Below the pieces are notes generated by a model. The model searched no databases. It saw nothing but the letters and a program-made list of their open reading frames with translations, and was not told the DNA's origin. The position numbers and the translations under genes were made by a program. This document shows, piece after piece, positions 51,401 through 64,000 of a stretch of 64,000 nucleotides of DNA. Each line of letters opens with the position of its first letter. Position 1 is the first letter of the stretch. Source of the stretch: Hanleya hanleyi (lineage: Eukaryota; Mollusca; Polyplacophora; Lepidopleurida; Hanleyidae); NCBI GenBank assembly GCA_036873755.1, contig JAVTVY010020258.1, positions 1 to 64,000 of the forward strand, written 5' to 3'.

Positions 51401-54400
51401 TATACAGTCAAAAGTACATTCAGGCCACCATGTGCCCCATGCCAAAACCTAGGAACATGGACTAGCTTCAGAAATCAACACTAAATGCCAGTTATTATCC
51501 CTAGCATGGCCTGCAATTCTTCCCCAAAAATACGGGTACCCCAAAATTTGAATCTTCTTTTTCGACTTACATTCTTTCTGTTCTGCTACTGTATACCCAA
51601 ATATCGATTCAGGCCACCTTGTGCCGTATGTTATGGCCTAGATATATTAGCTAGCTACAAAATCCCACATTGAATTGCAGTTATTATTCATAGCATACCG
51701 AACAATGCTCACATCACATTCGGTTACCCCCATAATTTGGGGGAACTTTTTCAACTGAGTTTCTTTCTGTTCCGGTAGTATACAGTCATAAGGACATTCG
51801 GGCCACCATGTGCCCTAGTCCATAGCCTAGGAGCATTGACTAGCTACAGAAATCAACACTAAATGCCAGTTATTATCCCTAGCATGGCCTGCAATTCTTC
51901 CCCCAAAAATACGGGTACCCCAAAATTTGAATCTTCTCTTTCCACTTACATTCTTTCTGTTCTGTTACTGTATTCCCAAATATCGATTCACGCCACCTTG
52001 TGCTCTATGTCATGGCCTAGATATATTAGCTATCTACAAAATTCCACATTGAATTTCAGTTATTATTCATAGCATACCGAGCAATGCTCACATGACATTC
52101 GGGTACCCCCATAATTTGGATAAACTTTTTCAACTGAGTTTCTTTCTTTTCCGGTAGTAAACTGTCATAAACACATTCAGGCCACCATGTGCCCTATGTC
52201 ATAGCCTAGGAGCATATACTAGCTACACAAATCAGCATTAAATTCCAGTTATTATTCCTAGCATGGCCTGCTAGTTTCCCCCCAAATATACCGGTACCCC
52301 AAAATTTGAATCATCTTTTTCCACTTACATCGTCCCTCTTCTGTTGCTGTATGCCCAAATATGAATTCAGGCAACCTTGTACTCTATGTCATGGCCTAGA
52401 TATATTCATTAGCTAGCAAATCCCGCATTGAATTCCAGTTATTATTCGTAGCATACCCAGAAATTCGCACATGACATTCGGGTACCCCCAGAATTTCCAT
52501 GCACTTTTTCATATGACTTCCTTCCTGCTCCGGTAGTATACAGTCACGAGGGCGCAATCAGGCCACCTCATGCCCTATGCCATAGCCTAGAAGCATGGAC
52601 TAGCTACAGAAATCAGCATTGAATTTTATTTATTATCCTTAGCATGGCCTGCATTTTCCCCCAAAATTACAGACACCCCACATCTTTAGCGAACTTTTTC
52701 AGCTCACATCCTTCCTGTTCTGTTACTATAAACCCAAATGTATATTCAGGCCACCATGTATCCTATGTCATGGCCTAGATATATTGGCAAGGTACAAAAT
52801 CCCTATGCCATAGCCTATGAGCATGGACTAGCTCCAGAAATCAACACTAAATTCCAGTTATTATCCCTAGCATGGACTGCAAGTGTTCCCCCAAATATAC
52901 CGGTACCCCAAAGTTTGAATCATCTTTTCCCACTCACGTCCACCCTGTTCTGTTACTGTATATCCATATATTCATTCAGGCCACCTTGTGCTCTATGTCA
53001 TAGCCTAGGTATATTAGCTAGCTACAAAATGCCACATTGAATTCCAGTTTTTATCCATAGCATACCCAGCAATTCTCACATGACATAAGGGTACCCCCAT
53101 AATTTCGATGAACTTCTTCAGCTGAGTTCCTTCCTGTTTCAGTAGTATACAGTCAAAAGTACATTCAGGCCATCATGTGCCCTACGCCATAGCCCAGGAG
53201 CATGGACTAGCTTCAGAAATCAACACTAAATGCCAGTTATTATCTCTAGCATGGCCTGCAATTCTTCCCCCAAAAATACGGATACCCCAAAATTTGAATC
53301 TTCTCTTTCCACTTACATCCTTTCTGTTCTGTTACTTAATTCCCAAATATCGATTCAGGCCACCTTGTGCTCTATGTCATGGCCTACATATATTAGCTAG
53401 CTACAAAATCCCAAATTGAATTCCAGTTATTATCCATAGCATACCGAGCAATGCTCACATGACATTCGGGTACCCCCATAATTTCGATGAACTTCTTCAG
53501 CTGAGTTCCTTTCTGTTTCAGTAGTATACAGTCAAAGGTACATTCAGGCCACCATGTGCCGTATGCCATAGCCTAGGAACATGTACTAGCTTCATAAATC
53601 AACACTAAATGCCAGTTATTATCCCTAGCATGGCCTGCAATTCTTCCCACAAAAATACGGGTACCCCAAAATTTGAATCTTCTTTTTCGACTTACATCCT
53701 TTCTGTTCTGTTACTGTATATACAAATATAGATTCAGGCCACCTTGTGCTGTATGTCATGGCCTAGATATATTAGCTAGCTACAAAATCCCACATTGAAT
53801 TCCAGTTATTATCCATAGCATACCGAGCAATGCTCACATGACATTCGGGTACCTCCATAATTTGGTTGAACTTTTTCAACTGAGTTTCTTTCGGTTCCGG
53901 TAGTATACAGTCATAAGGAGATTCAGGCCACCATGTGCCCTAGTCCATAGCCTAGGAGCATTGACTAGCTACAGAAATCAACACTAAATTGCAGTTATTA
54001 TCCCTACCATGGCCTGCAATTCTTCCCCCAAAAATACGGATACCCCAAAATTTGAATCTTCTTTTCCCACTTACATCCTTTCTGTTCTGTTACTGTATTC
54101 CTAAATATCGATTCAGGCCACCTTGTGCTGTATGTCATGGCCTAGATATATTAGCTAGTTACAAAATCCCACACTGAATTCCAGTTATTATCCATAGCAT
54201 ACCGAGCAATGCTCACATGACATTCGGGTACCCCCATAATTTCGATGAACTTCTTCAGCTAAGTTTCTTTCTGTTTCAGTAGTATACAGTCAAAAGTACA
54301 TTCAGGCCACCATGTGCCGTATGCCGTAGCCTAGTAACATGGACTAGCTCGAGAAATCAACACTAAATTCCAGTTATTATCCCTAGCATGGCCTGCAAGT

Positions 54401-57400
54401 TTCTCCCCAAATATACCGGTATCCCCCAATTTGAATCATCTTTTCCCACTCACGTTCACCCTGTTCTGTTACTGTATATCCATATTTTCATTCAGGCCAC
54501 CTTGTGCTCTATGTCATGGCCTAGATATGTTAGCTAGCTACAAAATGCCACATTGAATTCCAGCTTTTATCCATATCATACCCAGCAATTCTCACGTGAC
54601 ATAATGGTACCCCCATAATTTGGTTGAACTTTTTCAACCGAGTTTCTTTCTGCTCCGGTAGTATACAGTCATAAGGACATTCAAGCCACCATGTGCCCTG
54701 TGCCATAGCCTAGGAGCATGGACTAGCTTCAGAAATCAACACTAAATGCCAGTTATTATCCCTAGCATGGCCTGCAATTCTTCCCCCAAAAATACGGATA
54801 CCCCAAAATTTGAATCTTCTTTCCCCACTTACATCCTTTCTGTTGTGTTACTGTATACTCAAATATCGATTCAGGCCACCTTGCACTCTATGCCATGGCC
54901 TAGATATATTAGCTAGCTACAAAATCCCACATAAAATTCCAGTTATTATCCATAGCATACCGAGCAATGCTAACATGACATTCGGGACCCCCCATAATTT
55001 GGATAAACTTTTTCAACTGAGTTTCTTTCTGTTCCGGTAGTATACAGTCATAAGGACATTCAGGCCACCATGTGCCCTATGTCATAGCCTAGGAGCATGG
55101 ACTAGCTCCAGTAATCAACACTAAATTCCAGTTATTATCCCTAGCATGGCCTGCAATTCTTCCCCGAAAAATACATGTACCCCAAAATTTGAATCTTTTC
55201 CCACTTACATCCTTTCTGTTCTGTTACTGTATACCCAAATATCCATTCAGGCCACCTTGCGCTCTATGTCATGTCCTGGATATATTAGCTAGCTACAAAA
55301 TCTCACATTGAATTCCAGTTATTATCCATAGCATACCGAGCAGTGCTCACATTACATTCGGGTACCCTCATAATTTGGTTGAACTTTTTCAACCGAGTTT
55401 CTTTCTGTTCCGGTAGTATACAGTCACAAGGACATTCAGGCCACCATGTGCCCTATGTCATAGCCTAGAAGCATGGACTAGCTACAGAAATCAACACTAA
55501 ATTCCAGTTATTATCCCTAGCATGGCCTGCAATTCTTCCCCTAAAAATACATGCACCCCAAAATTTGAATCTTTTCCCACTTACATCCTTTCTGTTCTGT
55601 TACTGTATACCCAAATATCCATTCAGGCCACCTTGCGCTCTATGTCATGTCCTAGATATATTAGCTAGCTACAAAATCCCACATTGAATTCCAGTTATTA
55701 TCCATAGCATACCGAGCAGTGCTCACATTACATTCGGGTACCCTCATAATTTGGTTGAAGTTTTTCAACCGAGTTTTTTTCTGTTCCGGTAGTATACAGT
55801 CATAAGGACATTCAGGCCACATATGCCCTATGTCATAGCCTAGGAGCATGGACTAGCTCCAGTAATCAACACTAAATTCCAGTTATTATCCCTAGCATGG
55901 CCTGCAATTCTTCCCCTAAAAATACATGCACCCCAAAATTTGAATCACTTCCCACTTACATCCTTTCCGTTCTGTTACTGTATACCCAAATATCCATTCA
56001 GGCCACCTTGCGCTCTATGTCATGTCCTAGATATATTAGCTAGCTACAAAATCCCACATTGAATTCCAGTTATCCATACCATACCGAGCAGTGCTCACAT
56101 TACATTCGGGTACCCTCATAATTTGGTTGAACTTTTTCAACCGAGTTTCTTTCTGCTCCGGTAGTATACAGTTATAAGGACATTCAGGCCACCATGTGCC
56201 CTGTGCCATAGCCTAGGAGCATGGACTAGCTTCAGAAATCAACACTAAATGCCAGTTATTATCCCTAGCATGGCCTGCAATTCTTCCCCCAAAAATACGA
56301 GTATCCCAAAATTTGAATTTTTTTTTTCGACTTGCATCCTTTCTGTTCTGTTACTGTATACCCAAATATCGATTCAGGCCACCTCGTGCTCTACGTCATG
56401 GCCTAGATATACTAGCTAGCTACAAAACCCCACATAGAATTCCAGTTATTATCCATAGCATACCGAGCAATGCTAACATGACATTCGGGTACCCCCATAA
56501 CTTGGATAAACTTTTTCAACTGAGTTTCTTTCTGTTCCGGTAGTATACAGTCATAAGGACATCCAGCCCACCATGTGCCCTATGTCATAGCCTAGAAGCA
56601 TGGACTAGCTACAGAAATCAACACTAAATTCCAGTTATTATCCCTAGCATGGCCTGCAATTCTTCCCCGAAAAATACATGTACCCCAAAATTTGAATCAC
56701 TTCCCACTTACATCCTTTCCGTTCTGTTACTGTATACCCAAATATCCATTCAGGCCACCTTGCGCTCTATGTCATGTCCTAGATATATTAGCTAGCTACA
56801 AAATCCCACATTGAATTCCAGTTATTATCCATAGCATACCGAGCAGTGCTCACATTACATTCGGGTACCCTCATAATTTGGTTGAACTTTTTCAACCGAG
56901 TTTCTTTCTGCTCCGGTAGTATACAGTCATAAGGACATTCAAGCCACCATGTGCCCTGTGCCATAGCCTAGGAGCATGGACTAGCTTCAGAAATCAACAC
57001 TAAATGCCAGTTATTATCCCTAGCATGGCCTGCAATTCTTCCCCCAAAAATACGAGTATCCCAAAATTTGAATTTTTTTTTTCGACTTGCATCCTTTCTG
57101 TTCTGTTACTGTATACCCAAATATCGATTCAGGCCACCTCGTGCTCTACGTCATGGCCTAGATATACTAGCTAGCTACAAAATCCCACATAGAATTCCAG
57201 TTATTATCCATAGCATACCGAGCAATGCTAACATGACATTCGGGTACCCCCATAACTTGGATAAACTTTTTCAACTGAGTTTCTTTCTGTTCCGGTAGTA
57301 TACAGTCATAAGGACATTCAGGCCACCATGTGCCCTATGTCATAGCCTAGAAGCATGGACTAGCTACAGAAATCAACACTAAATTCCAGTTATTATCCCT

Positions 57401-60400
57401 AGCATGGCCTGCAATTCTTCCCCGAAAAATACATGTACCCCAAAATTTGAATCACTTCCCACTTACATCCTTTCCGTTCTGTAACTGTATACCCAAATAT
57501 CCATTCAGGCCACCTTGCGCTCTATGTCATGTCCTAGATATATTAGCTGGCTACAAAATCCCACATTGAATTCCAGTTATTATCCAGAGCATACCGAGCA
57601 GTGCTCACATTACATTCGGGTACCCTCATAATTTGGTTGAACTTTTTCAACCGAGTTTCTTTCTGCTCCGGTAGTATACAGTCATAAGGACATTCAAGCC
57701 ACCATGTGCCCTGTGCCATAGCCTAGGAGCATGGACTAGCTTCAGAAATCAACACTAAATGCCAGTTATTATCCCTAGCATGGCCTGCAATTCTTCCCCC
57801 AAAAATACGAGTATCCCAAAATTTGAATTTTTTTTTTCCGACTTGCATCCTTTCTGTTCTGTTACTGTATACCCAAATATCGATTCAGGCCACCTCGTGC
57901 TCTACGTCATGGCCTAGATATACTAGCTAGCTACAAAACCCCACATAGAATTCCAGTTATTATCCATAGCATACCGAGCAATGCTAACATGACATTCGGG
58001 TACCCCCATAACTTGGATAAACTTTTTCAACTGAGTTTCTTTCTGTTCCGGTAGTATACAGTCATAAGGACATTCAGGCCACCATGTGCCCTATGCGATA
58101 GCCTAGGAGCATGGACTAGCTCCAGTAATCAACACTAAATTCCAGTTATTATCCCTAGCATGGCCTGCAATTCTTCCCCAAAAAATACATGTACCCCAAA
58201 ATTTGAATCTTTTCCCACTTACATCCTTTCTGTTCTGTTACTGTATACCCAAATATCCATTCAGGCCACCTTGCGCTCTATGTCATGTCCTGGATATATT
58301 AGCTAGCTACAAAATCCCACATTGAATTCCAGTTATTATCCATAGCATACCGAGCAATGCTCACATGACATTCGGCTACCCCCATAATTTGGATGAACTT
58401 TTTCAGCTTGTTTTCTTTCTGTTCCGGTAGTAAACAGTCATAAACTCATTCAGGCCACCATGTGCCCTATGTCATAGCCTAGGAGCATGGACTAGCTCCA
58501 GTAATCAACACTAAATTCCAGTTATTATCCCTAGCATGGGCTGCAATTCTTCCCCGAAAAATACATGTACCCACAAATTTGAATCATCTTTTCCCACTCA
58601 CGTCCACCCTGTTCTGTTACTGTATATCCATATATTCATTCAGGCCACCTTGTGCTCTATGTCATGGCCTAGATATATTAGCTAGCTACAAAATGCCACA
58701 TTAAAATTCCAGTTATTATCCCTAGCATACCGAGCAATGCTAACATGACATTCGGGAACCCCCATAATTTGGATAAACTGTTTCAACGGAGTTTCTTTCT
58801 GTACCGGTAGTATACAGTCATAAGGACATTCAGGCCACCATGTGCCCTATGCCATAGCCTAGGAGCATGGACTAGCTCCAGTAATCAACACTAAATTCCA
58901 GTTATTATCCCTAGCATGGCCTGCAATTCTTCCCCTAAAAATACATGCACCCCAAAATTTGAATCTTTTCCCACTTACATCCTTTCTGTTCTGTTACTGT
59001 ATACCCAAATATCCATTCAGGCCACCTTGCGCTCTATGTCATGTCCTAGATATATTAGCTAGCTACAAAATCCCACATTGAATTCCAGTTATTATCCATA
59101 GCATACCGAGCAGTGCTCACATTACATTCGGGTACCCTCATAATTTAGTTGAACTTTTTCAACCGAGTTTCTTTCTGCTCCGGTAGTATACAGTCATAAG
59201 GACATTCAGGCCACCATGTTCCCTGTGCCATAGCCTAGGAGCATGGACTAGCTTCAGAAATCAACACTAAATGCCAGTTATTATCCCTAGCATGGTCTGC
59301 AATTCTTCCCCCAAAAATACGGATACCCCAAAATTTGAATCTTCTTTTTCCACTTACATCCTTTCTGTTCTGTTACTGTATACCCAAATATCGATTCAGG
59401 CCACCTCGTGCTCTACGTCATGGCCTAGATATACTAGCTAGCTACAAAACCCCACATAGAATTCCAGTTATTATCCATAGCATACCGAGCAATGCTAACA
59501 TGACATTCGGGTACCCCCATAACTTGGATAAACTTTTTCAACTGAGTTTCTTTCTGTTCCGGTAGTATACAGTCATAAGGACATTCAGCCTACCATGTGC
59601 CCTATGTCATAGCCTAGAAGCATGGACTAGCTACAGAAATCAACACTAAATTCCAGTTATTATCCCTAGCATGGCCTGCAATTCTTCCCCGAAAAATACA
59701 TGTACCCCAAAATTTGAATCACTTCCCACTTACATCCTTTCCGTTCTGTTACTGTATACCCAAATATCCATTCAGGCCACCTTGCGCTCTATGTCATGTC
59801 CTAGATATATTAGCTGGCTACAAAATCCCACATTGAATTCCAGTTATTATCCAGAGCATACCGAGCAGTGCTCACATTACATTCGGGTACCCTCATAATT
59901 TGGTTGAACTTTTTCAACCGAGTTTTTTTCTGTTCCGGTAGTATACAGTCATAAGGACATTCAGGCCACCATGTGCCCTATGCCATAGCCTAGGAGCATG
60001 GACTAGCTTCAGAAATCAACACTAAATGCCAGTTATTATCCCTAGCTTGGCCTGCAATTCTTTCCCCAAAAATACGGGTATCCCAAAATTTGAATCTTCT
60101 TTTTCGACTTACATCCTTTCTGTTCTGTTACTGTATACCCAAATATCGATTCAGGCCACCTCGTGCTCTGCGTCATGGCCTAGATATACTAGCTAGCTAC
60201 AAAATCCCACATAGAATTCCAGTTATTATCCATAGCATACTGAGCAATGCTAACATGACATTCGGGTACCCCATAACCTGGATAAACTTTTTTTCAACTG
60301 AGTTTCTTTCTGTTCCGGTAGTATACAGTCATAAGGACGTTCAGGCCACCATGTGCCCTATGTCATAGCCTAGAAGCATGGACTAGCTACAGAAATCAAC

Positions 60401-63400
60401 ACTAAATTCCAGTTATTATCCCTAGCATGGCCTGCAATTCTTCCCCGAAAAATACATGTACCCCAAAATTTGAATCACTTCCCACTTACATCCTTTCCGT
60501 TCTGTTACTGTATACCCAAATATCCATTCAGGCCACCTTGCGCTCTATGTCATGCCTAGATATATTAGCTGGCTACAAAATCCCACATTGAATTCCAGTT
60601 ATTATCCAGAGCATACCGAGCAGTGCTCACATTACATTCGGGTACCCTCATAATTTGGTTGAACTTTTTCAACCGAGTTTCTTTCTGCTCCGGTAGTATA
60701 CAGTCATAAGGACATTCAAGCCACCATGTGCCCTGTGCCATAGCCTAGGAGCATGGACTAGCTTCAGAAATCAACACTAAATGCCAGTTATTATCCCTAG
60801 CATGGCCTGCAATTCTTCCCCCAAAAATACGAGTATCCCAAAATTTGAATTTTTTTTTTTCGACTTGCATCCTTTCTGTTCTGTTACTGTATACCCAAAT
60901 ATCGATTCAGGCCACCTCGTGCTCTACGTCATGGCCTAGATATACTAGCTAGCTACAAAATCCCACATAGAATTCCAGTTATTATCCATAGCATACCGAG
61001 CAATGCTAACATGACATTCGGGTACCCCCATAACTTGGATAAACTTTTTCAACTGAGTTTCTTTCTGTTCCGGTAGTATACAGTCATAAGGACATTCAGG
61101 CCACCATGTGCCCTATGCGATAGCCTAGGAGCATGGACTAGCTCCAGTAATCAACACTAAATTCCAGTTATTATCCCTAGCATGGCCTGCAATTCTTCCC
61201 CGAAAAATACATGTACCCCAAAATTTGAATCTTTTCCCACTTACATCCTTTCTGTTCTGTTACTGTATACCCAAATATCCATTCAGGCCACCTTGCGCTC
61301 TATGTCATGTCCTGGATATATTAGCTAGCTACAAAATCCCACATTGAATTCCAGTTATTATCCATAGCATACCGAGCAGTGCTCACATTACATTCGGGTA
61401 CCCTCATAATTTGGTTGAACTTTTTCAACCGAGTTTCTTTCTGTTCCGGTAGTATACAGTCACAAGGACATTCAGGCCACCATGTGCCCTATGTCATAGC
61501 CTAGAAGCATGGACTAGCTACAGAAATCAACACTAAATTCCAGTTATTATCCCTAGCATGGCCTGCAATTCTTCCCCTAAAAATACATGCACCCCAAAAT
61601 TTGAATCTTTTCCCACTTACATCCTTTCTGTTCTGTTACTGTATACCCAAATATCCATTCAGGCCACCTTGCGCTCTATGTCATGTCCTAGATATATTAG
61701 CTAGCTACAAAATCCCACATTGAATTCCAGTTATTATCCATAGCATACCGAGCAGTGCTCACATTACATTCGGGTACCCTCATAATTTGGTTGAAGTTTT
61801 TCAACCGAGTTTTTTTCTGTTCCGGTAGTATACAGTCATAAGGACATTCAGGCCACATGTGCCCTATGTCATAGCCTAGGAGCATGGACTAGCTCCAGTA
61901 ATCAACACTAAATTCCAGTTATTATCCCTAGCATGGCCTGCAATTCTTCCCCTAAAAATACATGCACCCCAAAATTTGAATCTTTTCCCACTTACATCCT
62001 TTCTGTTCTGTTACTGTATACCCAAATATCCATTCAGGCCACCTTGCGCTCTATGTCATGTCCTAGATATATTAGCTAGCTACAAAATCCCACATTGAAT
62101 TCCAGTTATTATCCATAGCATACCGAGCAGTGCTCACATTACATTCGGGTACCCTCATAATTTGGTTGAACTTTTTCAACAGAGTTTCTTTCTGCTCCGG
62201 TAGTATACAGTCATAAGGACATTCAGGCCACCATGTGCCCTGTGCCATAGCCTAGGAGCATGGACTAGCTTCAGAAATCAACACTAAATGCCAGTTATTA
62301 TCCCTAGCATGGCCTGCAATTCTTCCCCCAAAAATACGAGTATCCCAAAATTTGAAATTTTTTTTTTCGACTTGCATCCTTTCTGTTCTGTTACTGTATA
62401 CCCAAATATCGATTCAGGCCACCTCGTGCTCTACGTCATGGCCTAGATATACTAGCTAGCTACAAAACCCCACATAGAATTCCAGTTATTATCCATAGCA
62501 TACCGAGCAATGCTAACATGACATTCGGGTACCCCCATAACTTGGATAAACTTTTTCAACTGAGTTTCTTTCTGTTCCGGTAGTATACAGTCATAAGGAC
62601 ATCCAGCCCACCATGTGCCCTATGTCCTAGCCTAGAAGCATGGACTAGCTACAGAAATCAACACTAAATTCCAGTTATTATCCCTAGCATGGCCTGCAAT
62701 TCTTCCCCGAAAAATACATGTATCCCAAAATTTGAATCACTTCCCACTTACATCCTTTCCGTTCTGTTACTGTATACCCAAATATCCATTCAGGCCACCT
62801 TGCGCTCTATGTCATGTCCTAGATATATTAGCTGGCTACAAAATCCCACATTGAATTCCAGTTATTATCCAGAGCATACCGAGCAGTGCTCACATTACAT
62901 TCGGGTACCCTCATAATTTGGTTGAACTTTTTCAACCGAGTTTCTTTCTGCTCCGGTAGTATACAGTCATAAGGACATCCAGCCCACCATGTGCCCTATG
63001 TCATAGCCTAGAAGCATGGACTAGCCCCAGTAATCAACACTAAATTCCAGTTATTATCCTTAGCATTGCCTGCAATTCTTCCCCGAAAAATACATGTACC
63101 CCAAAATTTGAATCTTTTCCCACTTAGATCCTTTCTGTTCTGTTACTGTATACCCAAATATCCATTCAGGCCACCTTGCGCTCTATGTCATGTCCTAGAT
63201 ATATTAGCTAGCTACAAAATCCCACATTGAATTCCAGTTATCCATACCATACCGAGCAGTGCTCACATTACATTCGGGTACCCTCATAATTTGGTTGAAC
63301 TTTTTCAACCGAGTTTCTTTCTGCTCCGGTAGTATACAGTCATAAGGACATTCAGGCCACCATGTGCCCTGTGCCATAGCCTAGGAGCATGGACTAGCTT

Positions 63401-64000
63401 CAGAAATCAACACTAAATGCCAGTTATTATCCCTAGCATGGCCTGCAATTCTTCCCCCAAAAATACGAGTATCCCAAAATTTGAATTTTTTTTTTCGACT
63501 TGCATCCTTTCTGTTCTGTTACTGTATACCCAAATATCGATTCAGGCCACCTCGTGCTCTACGTCATGGCCTAGATATACTAGCTAGCTACAAAACCCCA
63601 CATAGAATTCCAGTTATTATCCATAGCATACCGAGCAATGCTAACATGACATTCGGGTACCCCCATAACTTGGATAAACTTTTTCAACTGAGTTTCTTTC
63701 TGTTCCGGTAGTATACAGTCATAAGGACATCCAGCCCACCATGTGCCCTATGTCATAGCCTAGAAGCATGGACTAGCTACAGAAATCAACACTAAATTCC
63801 AGTTATTATCCCTAGCATGGCCTGCAATTCTTCCCCGAAAAATACATGTACCCCAAAATTTGAATCACTTCCCACTTACATCCTTTCCGTTCTGTTACTG
63901 TATACCCAAATATCCATTCAGGCCACCTTGCGCTCTATGTCATGTCCTAGATATATTAGCTGGCTACAAAATCTCACATTGAATTCCAGTTATTATCCAG
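48490..64000 (+). repeat. ~378-bp satellite array of two ~189-bp halves, running off the window
   Basis: Half A carries 'ctctatgtcatggcctagat' then 'atattagctagctacaaaat'. Half B carries 'cctatgccatagcctaggag' then 'catggactagct.cagaaat'. Both end in 'ccagttattatcc.tagcat', so they descend from one monomer. Unit spacing is 377-379 bp (for example 50,728, 51,106, 51,485, 51,863), about 41 units. From ~55 kb a longer ~755-bp period appears (56,313, 57,068, 57,824), and 55,661 and 61,697 are near-identical 6,036 bp apart. Recurring 60-100-codon ORFs only reflect repetition. Confidence 0.97.

Noticed and set aside
49584..63711. Many 60-100-codon ORFs with a repeated L-F-C-Y-C-I-P-K-Y pattern
   Set aside because: They recur once per satellite unit in the same place and owe their openness to repetition. 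There is no start context or domain.

Overview
The window is eukaryotic, and most likely comes from a marine invertebrate. The evidence is low gene density, decayed DIRS, reverse-transcriptase and LTR elements, pogo-type MITEs, TATA boxes, AATAAA signals and a long satellite array. I lean towards a mollusc or another lophotrochozoan, but nothing in the sequence proves this. No rRNA, tRNA or intact multi-exon host gene was recognised.

Layout. 1-8.9 kb: decayed repeats, including a 114-bp tandem repeat and a minus-strand reverse-transcriptase (RT) element relic. 8.89-9.27 kb: a 29-bp minisatellite with exactly 13 copies. 9.46-15.09 kb: a complete LTR retrotransposon by structure (two LTRs, primer-binding site, polypurine tract, GCAG target duplication). 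It carries a chromodomain ORF but no visible pol. 15.16-23.2 kb: a DIRS-type element with inverted terminal repeats and a textbook internal complementary region. Its RT and tyrosine recombinase are dead; it sits inside a GGTGTAA-rich MITE and is itself interrupted by a pogo MITE. 23.2-35.0 kb: duplications, an intron-containing pseudogene, and a transposon with ~40-bp terminal repeats enclosing a small pogo MITE.

35,018-48,403 is the centre of interest. It is a 13.4-kb element with perfect 115-bp terminal inverted repeats and a 6-bp target duplication (one mismatch). Its genes each have their own promoter and show no introns. They encode a CARD plus PC4-like fusion protein, two RING-finger proteins, a small basic/charged protein, and a three-C2H2-finger protein with a conserved C-terminal domain; there is also a degenerate copy of the last. 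Two RING genes and the small charged gene end in the replication-dependent histone 3' stem-loop with a purine-rich element downstream. The small gene's promoter has five CCAAT boxes, four of them exactly 24 bp apart. Arrays carrying the YY1-type word AAGATGGCGGC lie inside both ends and against two promoters. The two C2H2 loci share a hairpin with compensatory stem changes, just before AATAAA. No transposase, integrase or polymerase is visible, so the element looks non-autonomous. Its termini and target duplication recall Polinton/Maverick elements or related viruses. My inference is a mobile element or endogenous virus-like unit tied to host S phase and carrying apoptosis/ubiquitin-type regulators.

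48.49-64 kb: a ~378-bp satellite built of two diverged ~189-bp halves. It is more diverged near the element and grows into ~755-bp higher-order repeats to the right. Decayed monomers also lie left of the element, so the element inserted at the edge of this satellite.
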